7,011 bases of DNA from CANLBN01 sp034111645 (GTDB taxonomy: Bacteria; Pseudomonadota; Gammaproteobacteria; Pseudomonadales; Cellvibrionaceae), in NCBI GenBank assembly GCA_034111645.1, contig JAWUWW010000093.1, forward strand, positions 1-7,011. The letters are read 5' to 3'. Under the pieces are notes generated by a model that was not told the origin of the DNA, did no database searches, and worked only from the letters and a program-made list of their open reading frames with translations. A program made the position numbers and the translations under genes. Positions 1 through 6,144 of the stretch are shown one piece after another; position 1 is the first letter of the stretch, and every line of letters starts with the position of its first letter.

Positions 1-666
1 GCCGACGAGCAAACATTAAAAACACGCTTAGATTATTCCACTATTGTGGCACCTATTACAGGCGTCGTTAGTCAGCGTTTATCTGAACAGGGAAATATCG
101 CAGAGCGTTACACACATCTACTAACTCTCTCTGATCAAACTACCTTGACCACACAAGTCACTATATCTGAATTATTAATCAATAAATTAAGCAAAGGCGC
201 TGCTGTCGATATCAATATTGATGCATTGCAATTACAGCAACCCATCAAAGGTTTTATCGACCGTATCCATCCAAACGTAGACCCCCTAACGCGAACCGGT
301 ATTGTCGAAATTGTGCTCTCGCCAGTACCTCAAGGGGCTCGCCCTGGCCAACTGGCCCGAGTCACCTTGCGCAGCCAAAAATCGGAACGCCTGTTGATCC
401 CCTTTGCTGCCTTACGCCGTTCGACAGAAGGCGAATATGTTTTTATTGTAGATCAACAACAGCAAGCGCAAAAAACCAGCGTCATCACTGGGCTCAACAT
501 TCATGGCCAGGTTGAAATACTCAAAGGGCTAAGCGTCGGGCAACAAGTCATTAGCCGGGGTTTTACCAATTTGCGTAGCAATAAAACCGTCGTCATCGTG
601 TCACACTCCGCTTCAAGCAAGACAAATAAAGCGACCGCCAATCCAATATCGATTCCTCAATCTTAG
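1..666 (+). CDS. RND efflux periplasmic adaptor subunit (HlyD/AcrA-type membrane fusion protein), 5'-truncated by window edge
   Basis: The reading frame is open from base 1, so this is the C-terminal 221 residues of a longer gene. The GTG at 46 is an internal Val, not a start. The first visible residues, ending in LDYSTIVAPITGVVSQ, are the classic returning half of the lipoyl/barrel-sandwich domain of RND adaptors (APITG motif, then an EQGN turn). Next come the beta-barrel region (roughly visible residues 45-115, with the TRTGIVEI and PGQLARVTL stretches) and the membrane-proximal domain (about 120-190, with LLIPFAAL and GLSVGQQVISRG). The tail is a low-complexity Ser/Thr/Asn-rich stretch. 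Adaptors of this family sit in the periplasm and link the inner-membrane pump to an outer-membrane channel. The pump gene follows 18 bases downstream, which supports one operon. The N-terminal signal peptide or lipobox and the coiled-coil hairpin lie outside the window. Substrate cannot be deduced. Confidence 0.93.
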   Translation, partial: ADEQTLKTRLDYSTIVAPITGVVSQRLSEQGNIAERYTHLLTLSDQTTLTTQVTISELLINKLSKGAAVDINIDALQLQQPIKGFIDRIHPNVDPLTRTGIVEIVLSPVPQGARPGQLARVTLRSQKSERLLIPFAALRRSTEGEYVFIVDQQQQAQKTSVITGLNIHGQVEILKGLSVGQQVISRGFTNLRSNKTVVIVSHSASSKTNKATANPISIPQS

Positions 667-671
667 TGAGT

Positions 672-684
672 GGAGTGTACTCCC
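672..684 (+). promoter_or_regulatory. Shine-Dalgarno GGAG that selects the pump start, inside a small inverted repeat
   Basis: GGAG at 672-675 stands 9 bases before GTG 685 and decides that start. The upstream GTG at 670 has no Shine-Dalgarno in front of it, and for ATG 700 the GGAG is 24 bases away, leaving only an A-rich AAAAAG. The same GGAGT can pair with ACTCC at 679-683, forming a tiny hairpin over the ribosome site. Whether that short stem matters in vivo is speculative. Confidence 0.5.
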
Positions 685-3600
685 GTGAGCCATAAAAAGA
701 TGAACAATAAAAATAATGGTGGCATCGCTGGCTGGTCCATTCGGCACCCTGTTGGGGTATCGATGATTGCCGCTGCCGTTATTGTACTAGGCCTGTTTAC
801 ATTGACACGCTTAGCCATCGATTTATTACCGCATATTATTTATCCAGAAATTCGCGTTCGCATTCTCGATTCAGGCGTACCCGCATCCGTGATGGAAGAT
901 CGCGTCACTCGACAACTAGAAGAGCAACTGGCAGTGACGGAAGATGCCATTGCCGTCCAATCTAGTTCTAGCCGTGGCTCTGCACAGGTCGATCTAGCGT
1001 TTGACTATGGAAAAGATATTGACATTGCTCTACGTGATGCCAGCACTCGACTAGATCGGGCCAAGCGATTTTTACCCGACTCTATTGACCCACCAGTGAT
1101 CTATAAACTTGATCCTGCACAAATTCCAATAATGGAATTTGTGATTAGTTCACCCTTGCGAGATGGCGTTGAATTACGCAGCTGGGTAGACGACACCTTC
1201 AGCAAATGGTTTGTAAACCTACCGGGGGTCGCCGCAGCAGAAGTCGGTGGCGGTCTATTGCGGGAAATTCAAATTATTCCGGATCAACGCAGGCTAGCGG
1301 GAATCGGCTTGAGCTATCGCGATGTCATTGAAGCCTTACAAACCGCCAACAGCGATGAGCCTATAGGCCGACTGCAAATGCCAGGGAATGAAATTACTGG
1401 GCGCATTAGTGGCCGCTTCACCTCATTGGAAGATATTAAGTATTTACCGATCAACAGTAAAAGTGACGGCAACAATACGGTTTATTTAAGCGATGTTGCC
1501 GAAGTCATTGATACCAACGAAGATGAACGCATCAAAGTCAGAGCCGATGGTATTAATGGTATAAAACTCTCGGTACAAAAACAACCCGCTGCCAATACAA
1601 CCGAAGTCGTTGCCGTAGTTAAAGAGCGCCTTCAATGGCTGCGTCAACAACAGGTCATTCCCGACGATGTCACCGCCACTATCGTTGCCGATCAATCGAT
1701 TTATATAAAACAGTCCTTAAAAAATGCATCCTTAGCCGCCATTAGCGGCGCTTTATTGGCCATGTCCGTTGTTTATATTTTCTTAGGTAATCTTCGCCGC
1801 ACCTTAATTATTGGTAGCGCTATTCCGATTGCCATTATGTTTACCTGCGTACTGATGGGACTAGGTGGTTTGACGCTCAACATTATGACATTGGGCGGTT
1901 TAGCATTAGGGATTGGTATGCTGGTCGACAATACCATTGTGATGCTAGAAAATATTTATCGGCACCAATGCGATCATGAAGCAGCAGATGCTGCAGCAAG
2001 TCATGGAGCTGCCGAAGTCAATGGCCCGATCATAGCGGCCACTTCAACTAACTTAGCGGCAGTGATACCGTTTTTATTCATCGGTGGTTTAACCGGGCTT
2101 TTATTTAGAGAACTTATCTTTACCATCTCCGCTGCCATTTTTGCCTCTATGATTATTGCACTGACATTAGTCCCCACCTATGCTGCCAAAGTAAAAGAGA
2201 TTAAGAGCAACAAAGTCAGAGCTTGGGTTGATCGCGGGGTGATTCGATTACAAAATGGTTATGCACGGCTTATTGCTGCACTCATGCCCTTTCGCTGGTT
2301 ACTTGTGGCTGTTTTTATTATCGGCTTGTTATGCAGCGTACCGATATTCTTAAGTGGTAAACATATTTTTTTACCCAAGTTAGATGATGGCCGAGTGCGC
2401 GTACGCGTATCCGCTGATGTCGGCATTTCTCTAGAAGAAATGAATTCAAAAGTACAATTATTAGAATCCATTTTTGCAGCACAAACGGAAACGGAAACGG
2501 TATTTACCTTAGTTGGTGGTTCTATCTTTGGACGTTCCCAGCGAGAAACCCCAAGCCGCTCGACTATTATTGTTCAACTTAAATCCCTCTCTGAGCGCGG
2601 CATCAGCAGTGGTGCCTGGATGAAAAAAATGAATCAGCGCATTACCAAAGAAAAAATGGCCGGCTTTAACGTGCGATTATCCCAACGGGGAATAAGAGGC
2701 ATACGTACCAACCGAGGTGACGATGATATTAGTTTACGCCTACAAGGTAAAAATCTAAAAGAATTAAAACTTATTGCCGATGGCATCGCGACAAAAATGC
2801 GCGCGATATCCGGTTTAAGTAATATCACCCACTCTGCAGAAGACGAGCAGTTTGAAATCGCCATTAAATTAGATCGTGAAAGAGCGTCACAGTTAGGCTT
2901 AAATTTAACCGACTTAACCGAGGCCACTCAAATTGCCTTACAAGGAAAAGTGGTTAGTGATTATCTCGACGGCGACAAAGCCTACAATATTCGCTTACGT
3001 TTATCAAAAACTGAAATTACTAGCCCTCAAGATTTAGAATCGATTATTTTATTTCCTAGCATCAATCACTCGCGCCCCGTTTATTTGGGTAATGTCGCCA
3101 CTATAGAATTATTGGAAACGCCCGCCACCATTAAACGCGATAGCCAAATGCGGATTGTCGAACTCTCCGCGTCCTTAAGTAGTGACACCACCTTAGGCGA
3201 AGCACTACTGTCATTACAAACTATGCGTGCAGAATTAGCACTACCTTTAGGTTATACCTTGTATGACGGTGGTTCAGAAAAAGCGCTACAGGAACAACAA
3301 CAACTCACCGACATTTTATTATTGCTAGCACTATTTTTAGTCTTTGTGGTAATGGCCATTCAATATGAATCTTTGCTCAACCCATTAATCATTATTTTAA
3401 GCGTTCCTTTCGCTGCTATTGGTGTCGCTATTGGCTTATACCTCTGTGACCTACCCTTATCGATGCCAGTATGGCTTGGAATCGTCATGCTGGTCGGTAT
3501 TGTAGTCAATAATGCCATTTTGCTGGTCGAGTATATTGAAATTGAGCGCAAAAGATTGAGTGATTTAAACACCGCCATCATCGAAGCCGCCCGCCTACGC

Positions 3601-3804
3601 CTACGCCCTATTTTAATGACAACATTAAGCACGGTCATGGGAATGTTACCACTAGCCATAGGCTTGGGTGATGGCGCAGAAATGTTACAGCCACTGGCAA
3701 TTACCGTTGTTTGGGGGTTAAGTTTTTCAATGTTGGTGAGTTTATTGTTAGTGCCGATGATGTATTATTTGTTTCATTCAAGCCGCACGTCGTCAGTAAA
3801 TTAA
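685..3804 (+). CDS. Efflux RND transporter permease subunit (HAE-type, AcrB-like)
   Basis: This is a proton-driven inner-membrane pump of about 1039 residues, full length for the family. The layout is the RND internal duplication: TM1 at about 23-43, a large periplasmic loop to about 348, TM2-6 at about 350-500, TM7 at about 536-556, a second periplasmic loop to about 874, then TM8-12 to about 1030. The TM4 proton-relay motif reads GIGMLVDNTIVMLEN, with Asp415-Asn416 where AcrB has Asp407-Asp408. TM10 reads VGIVVNNAILLVEY, with Asn942-Asn943 in place of the AcrB Lys940 region. The RLRPILMTTLSTVMGMLPLA stretch before TM11 is a strong RND signature. This pattern suggests a divergent HAE branch rather than close AcrB orthology, so drug or other substrate is unknown. 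Start GTG 685 is chosen for its GGAG; GTG 670 and ATG 700 are alternatives. It is probably cotranscribed with the adaptor just upstream and would need a TolC-like channel, not seen here. Confidence 0.95.
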   Translation: MSHKKMNNKNNGGIAGWSIRHPVGVSMIAAAVIVLGLFTLTRLAIDLLPHIIYPEIRVRILDSGVPASVMEDRVTRQLEEQLAVTEDAIAVQSSSSRGSAQVDLAFDYGKDIDIALRDASTRLDRAKRFLPDSIDPPVIYKLDPAQIPIMEFVISSPLRDGVELRSWVDDTFSKWFVNLPGVAAAEVGGGLLREIQIIPDQRRLAGIGLSYRDVIEALQTANSDEPIGRLQMPGNEITGRISGRFTSLEDIKYLPINSKSDGNNTVYLSDVAEVIDTNEDERIKVRADGINGIKLSVQKQPAANTTEVVAVVKERLQWLRQQQVIPDDVTATIVADQSIYIKQSLKNASLAAISGALLAMSVVYIFLGNLRRTLIIGSAIPIAIMFTCVLMGLGGLTLNIMTLGGLALGIGMLVDNTIVMLENIYRHQCDHEAADAAASHGAAEVNGPIIAATSTNLAAVIPFLFIGGLTGLLFRELIFTISAAIFASMIIALTLVPTYAAKVKEIKSNKVRAWVDRGVIRLQNGYARLIAALMPFRWLLVAVFIIGLLCSVPIFLSGKHIFLPKLDDGRVRVRVSADVGISLEEMNSKVQLLESIFAAQTETETVFTLVGGSIFGRSQRETPSRSTIIVQLKSLSERGISSGAWMKKMNQRITKEKMAGFNVRLSQRGIRGIRTNRGDDDISLRLQGKNLKELKLIADGIATKMRAISGLSNITHSAEDEQFEIAIKLDRERASQLGLNLTDLTEATQIALQGKVVSDYLDGDKAYNIRLRLSKTEITSPQDLESIILFPSINHSRPVYLGNVATIELLETPATIKRDSQMRIVELSASLSSDTTLGEALLSLQTMRAELALPLGYTLYDGGSEKALQEQQQLTDILLLLALFLVFVVMAIQYESLLNPLIIILSVPFAAIGVAIGLYLCDLPLSMPVWLGIVMLVGIVVNNAILLVEYIEIERKRLSDLNTAIIEAARLRLRPILMTTLSTVMGMLPLAIGLGDGAEMLQPLAITVVWGLSFSMLVSLLLVPMMYYLFHSSRTSSVN
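2483..2500 (+). repeat. Three exact tandem copies of AAACGG inside the pump gene
   Basis: AAACGG is repeated three times without a mismatch, encoding alternating Thr-Glu in the second periplasmic loop of the pump. Gain or loss of one unit would stay in frame (two codons). It is a short repeat and may be chance. Confidence 0.6.
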
Positions 3805-3805
3805 G

Positions 3806-3857
3806 CAGAGTTCTTTTAGACCATAAATACAATAAAATACTTTCTAAAGAGACTCTG
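3806..3857. repeat. Imperfect inverted repeat just after the pump stop codon
   Basis: Arm CAGAGTTCTTTTAG (3806-3819) is matched by CTAAAGAGACTCTG (3844-3857). This gives 11 Watson-Crick pairs, 2 G-U pairs and 1 mismatch around a 24-base AT-rich loop. It starts 2 bases after the pump stop and could mark the 3' end of the efflux transcript. It lacks the U-tract of an intrinsic terminator (GCCCC follows), so a terminator call is weak. The right arm with its flank, GACTCTGGCCCC, resembles repeat sequences I recall near REP-associated transposase genes; that link is from memory only. Confidence 0.4.
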
Positions 3858-3921
3858 GCCCCTTGATTTCATCCATCACAAGCAACGAAACATATAAACA
3901 ACAACCATCTACGGTGCTTAA

Positions 3922-3937
3922 GTAAACAATCGTTTAC
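3922..3937. repeat. Short palindrome GTAAAC-N4-GTTTAC
   Basis: Six-base perfect arms, GTAAAC (3922-3927) and GTTTAC (3932-3937), flank AATC. The palindrome overlaps the stop codon of the UDG remnant on the - strand, so it could be a weak transcript end for the parD-parE-UDG unit or a protein-binding site. No T-tract of note follows in either direction. The rest of 3858-3933 shows no gene I can support. Confidence 0.3.
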
Positions 3938-4122
3938 GCATAAATAATACCTTCATGTAAAAAAGGGATGCCCCTCTCATGCACCCGCCGACCCGGTGCT
4001 TGGCCGACTAACAAAATTTTAGAATTTGCTGAAAAACTAACGACAGGACGAATACCATGAGGGAGATCAGTGCAAATGGCACAATTTTTTATTTGGGATT
4101 TTAGGGTATGAATGGACATCAT
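3934..4122 (-). pseudogene. 3'-truncated uracil-DNA glycosylase family gene (N-terminal remnant)
   Basis: The 62-codon frame begins like the COG1573-type iron-sulfur uracil-DNA glycosylase family: a Cys14-x-x-Cys17 pair that in this family helps hold the 4Fe-4S cluster, then LPHGIRP (20-26), a hydrophobic strand, the GQAPG motif (40-44) and RRVHERGIPF (45-54). In family members I recall, GIPF or GIPW is followed by NDPSGDRLR and another 130 or so residues. Here it runs into LHEGIIYA and a stop. Neither alternative frame after the run of six T (- strand) restores NDPSGD, and reading through the TAA gives 29 unrelated codons. This looks like real loss of the 3' part rather than a one-base frameshift. 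The ATG (4122, or 4119) follows the parE stop TAA with no gap, and no separate Shine-Dalgarno is clear, so any translation would depend on parE. The fragment lacks most of the catalytic fold and cannot be an active glycosylase. Confidence 0.75.
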
Positions 4123-4422
4123 TTAATTCAGTAAGTTAACATCATTAGCAACATCTCTTGCTGTGTGAAGCACTCTAACAACCTCTAAATATGCGGGATT
4201 AATACGATAGAAGATAACGTAATGACCAAACATTGAGCTTCTAAAGCTGTCAGAAAATTCTGTTCGCTTAAGACCTATTTCAGGAAACTCTCTAATTAAC
4301 TGTATTTTTTCATCAAACCGATCGAGAAACTGTTCTGCATAAACTTTATTATCAAGATATATATAGGCATATATATCTAATAGATCTTGCTTCGCTTCTG
4401 GCGATATTGTTATCTCAAGCAT
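4123..4422 (-). CDS. parE: Type II toxin-antitoxin system toxin, RelE/ParE family
   Basis: The 99-residue protein has the typical RelE/ParE layout: first strand LEITISPEAKQDL (2-14), two helices including DIYAYI (16-21) and the AEQFLDRFDEKIQLIREFP stretch (29-47), then the sheet with FRSSMFGHYVIFYRI (60-74) and the hallmark C-terminus VVRVLHTARD (81-90). ParE proteins of this kind poison DNA gyrase, while RelE relatives cleave mRNA at the ribosome. The ParD-type partner favours the ParE branch, but the target cannot be proved from sequence. The start is well supported: AGGAG (- strand, 4429-4433) lies 6 bases before the ATG. It sits 30 bases downstream of the antitoxin gene, in antitoxin-first order as usual. 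The gene looks intact and AT-richer than the flanking efflux and chromate genes, consistent with acquisition by transfer. Confidence 0.92.
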   Translation of the reverse strand: MLEITISPEAKQDLLDIYAYIYLDNKVYAEQFLDRFDEKIQLIREFPEIGLKRTEFSDSFRSSMFGHYVIFYRINPAYLEVVRVLHTARDVANDVNLLN

Positions 4423-4452
4423 TCCCTGCTCCTAAGTTATTATATAAGCACG

Positions 4453-4698
4453 CTATGTAGCTCTTGCCTCACGCCTGATTTGCTCGATATCCAAAGGCAC
4501 ACCGTCGCCATTATCCAAAGAAGCCAAACCCTGCCCTATATCTTCCCGTAAAGCCTGCATTTTTAAGGCTTGAACCGCATCGCGCTGCTCCAGCAAGCGC
4601 AAGGCCTCACGCACTACCTCACTAACAGAAGTATACATACCCCCATTTAGCTTTTGCTTAATATAGTCTTCTAATTGTGGTGTAAGTGACACATTCAT
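4453..4698 (-). CDS. parD: Type II toxin-antitoxin system antitoxin, ParD/CopG ribbon-helix-helix family
   Basis: The 81-residue protein starts with the ribbon-helix-helix DNA-binding fold: strand MNVSLTP (1-7), helix LEDYIKQKL (9-17), GGMYTSVSEVVREALRLLEQRD (19-40) with the turn and second helix. The acidic, likely flexible C-terminal half ends in VPLDIEQIRREARA, the part that in ParD proteins wraps the toxin. It should neutralise the downstream ParE and repress its own operon as a dimer. The start has an excellent Shine-Dalgarno, AAGGAGGG (- strand, 4705-4712), 6 bases before the ATG. Upstream lies a palindromic array of GTTATT half-sites that is the natural candidate operator. Length and order match typical parDE pairs. 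Confidence 0.93.
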   Translation of the reverse strand: MNVSLTPQLEDYIKQKLNGGMYTSVSEVVREALRLLEQRDAVQALKMQALREDIGQGLASLDNGDGVPLDIEQIRREARAT

Positions 4699-4727
4699 AG
4701 TTAGCCCTCCTTATTTGAGCCCATGAA

Positions 4728-4790
4728 AAACCATAATAACAATAAATAACGAAAAATGTTATTTATTGTTATTTGTTGTTATTATGGTTT
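4728..4790. promoter_or_regulatory. Palindromic array of GTTATT half-sites, putative ParD operator
   Basis: The left arm (4728-4750, 23 bases) and right arm (4758-4790, 33 bases) form a perfect inverted repeat except for a 10-base insertion in the right arm (4774-4783); the spacer is 7 bases. Seen as units, the + strand carries GTTATT at 4758, 4768 and 4778, and the - strand carries it at 4745-4750 and 4735-4740, so sites repeat every 10 bases, one helical turn. The extra 10 bases equal one duplicated unit. Ribbon-helix-helix antitoxins are known to bind repeated short sites cooperatively, and parD starts 29 bases downstream. On the - strand the stem is followed by TTTTT (4726-4730), so it could also help end the chrA transcript, although its stem is very AT-rich. 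Confidence 0.6.
4733..4762 (-). promoter_or_regulatory. Candidate parDE promoter overlapping the half-site array
   Basis: On the - strand, ATAACA (4757-4762; 4 of 6 to the -35 consensus) is 18 bases from TATTAT (4733-4738; 5 of 6 to the -10 consensus), placing transcription start near 4726, in front of the parD ribosome site. The promoter would be buried in the GTTATT array, as expected for autorepression. The region is AT-rich, so chance matches are easy. Confidence 0.3.
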
Positions 4791-4796
4791 ACCACT

Positions 4797-6140
4797 CTAA
4801 AATAACAAAGAAGCTAACACAGCCACAGTAGATGATACCCCCAATACAGCTAACACACTCCACTGGCGCTTCAGCAATAAATACGCACCCAAAATCACCA
4901 AAGCAACGACGCTAGGGTTAATACTCCGAAGATCCGGCTGCCACAAAGTCATTACCATACCCAAGCCACTCCATTGTACTTGGTCAATTTGCTGGAAAAA
5001 TACATGCAACGCAAACCAAATAGAAAGACTCAACATCACACCCACTACCGCTGCGGTAATCGCCGATAATGCACCTCGTAAACGGGGCTGGGAGCTTAGC
5101 CAGTCGATATAAGGCCCACCTGTAAATATCCATAAGAAGCACGGCACGAAAGTCACCCATAAAGTGACCACGGCACCCGCCACACCTAAAGACCAACCTC
5201 CCTCGCGGTAAGCCCCAAAAAAGCCCACAAATTCCGTCACTAAGATCAGTGGGCCTGGCGTGGTTTCAGCCAAACCTAAGCCCGTCATCATTTCACCTGT
5301 AGTCAGCCAGCCTTTAATCGCTACAACGTCTTGTGCCATATAAGCTAATACTGAATAAGCACCGCCAAATGTCACCACCGCTAAGGTCGAAAAGAACCTC
5401 GCCATATCGGATAAAATGGCAATATCGCCCCAATAATCCAACATGAAAATAGGCAGCCACCAAATCGCGAGACCAATAAAAAGAGTCTTCAGCGGTTTTT
5501 TCAACGATGGACGTAGACTGGCTTGGGGAGAGTGCTCTAAGGCCTTACCAAAATAGACACTGCCGACTATCGCTGCCCCCAAAATGATAAAGGGGTAGGC
5601 AATATTAAGGAAAAAAATCCCAATAAAAGCCGCCATAGCAATGGCGTAATGTATCCTTGAAGTCAGCGCTTTTTTGGAGACTCGTAATAACGCTTGGATA
5701 ACAATAACCACCACCGTGGCTTTAATACCTAAGAAAAACGTCCCCACCACGGTGATATCGCCAAAACTAATATATAAGGCCGCTAAAGCAATCATCACCA
5801 AAGCACCCGGCAACACAAACAATAAGCCCGCTACTAAGCCACCAAGATAACCATTCAACCGCCAGCCCGTATAAGTGACTAACTGCATGGCCTCTGGTCC
5901 TGGTAACAACATACAAAAATTCAGCGCGTTGAGAAACTGCACTTCAGATAACCAGCGTCGCTTATCCACAACCTCCCGATGAATTAAGGCGATTTGTGCC
6001 GCAGGTCCACCGAAAGACAGCAAACCAATACTTAACCACACGCGAAAGGCTTCGGTAAAAGTAGGCGTTGTCTCGACGCCCGTAGAAAACGCAGGCTCAG
6101 TGGACTTATCAAAAGGCTCACTACTCGGAGTTTGGCTCAT
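4797..6140 (-). CDS. chrA: Chromate efflux transporter ChrA (two-domain, CHR family)
   Basis: This inner-membrane permease of 447 residues exports chromate from the cytoplasm and so confers chromate tolerance. It is the long-chain form with two homologous halves. The N-terminal half has the signature FGGPAAQIALIHRE (43-56), KRRWLSE and NFCMLLPGPEAMQL (75-87). The C-terminal half repeats it as VTFGGAYSVLAYMAQDVV (256-273), KGWLT and GLAETTPGPLILVTEF (289-304). Around ten hydrophobic segments are visible, with a basic loop near 208-219 between the halves. GTG at 6143 is possible, but ATG 6140 has GGGAG (- strand, 6148-6152) at a 7-base spacing and is preferred. That Shine-Dalgarno lies in the last codons of the upstream chrB-like gene, and the two genes are 4 bases apart, so they are an operon with likely coupled translation. 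The conserved motifs are intact, so it is probably functional. Confidence 0.95.
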   Translation of the reverse strand: MSQTPSSEPFDKSTEPAFSTGVETTPTFTEAFRVWLSIGLLSFGGPAAQIALIHREVVDKRRWLSEVQFLNALNFCMLLPGPEAMQLVTYTGWRLNGYLGGLVAGLLFVLPGALVMIALAALYISFGDITVVGTFFLGIKATVVVIVIQALLRVSKKALTSRIHYAIAMAAFIGIFFLNIAYPFIILGAAIVGSVYFGKALEHSPQASLRPSLKKPLKTLFIGLAIWWLPIFMLDYWGDIAILSDMARFFSTLAVVTFGGAYSVLAYMAQDVVAIKGWLTTGEMMTGLGLAETTPGPLILVTEFVGFFGAYREGGWSLGVAGAVVTLWVTFVPCFLWIFTGGPYIDWLSSQPRLRGALSAITAAVVGVMLSLSIWFALHVFFQQIDQVQWSGLGMVMTLWQPDLRSINPSVVALVILGAYLLLKRQWSVLAVLGVSSTVAVLASLLF

Positions 6141-6144
6141 CACC

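Noticed and set aside
1486..3659. Several open frames of 69-99 codons on the - strand inside the pump gene
   Set aside because: They are antisense shadows of a strong RND coding frame, have no recognisable domains and no ribosome sites that stand out.
3846..3933. In-frame continuation of the UDG remnant beyond its TAA for 29 codons
   Set aside because: The translated stretch has no likeness to the glycosylase family and ends within the inverted repeat; chance open frame is enough to explain it.
3934..3970. Frameshift at the run of six A (3959-3964) as the cause of UDG truncation
   Set aside because: Both alternative frames after the run were read and neither gives the NDPSGD continuation of the family; one stops at once and the other gives LFYMKVLFMRKRLFT and a stop.
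4728..4790. Integron attC site, since parDE pairs are common in integron cassettes
   Set aside because: The palindrome lacks the RYYYAAC/GTTRRRY core sites; its GTTATT units break the purine rule after GTT, and the regular 10-bp pitch fits protein binding better.
4984..5196. 70-codon frame on the - strand overlapping chrA in another frame
   Set aside because: It lies wholly within well-conserved chrA sequence and shows no protein family features.
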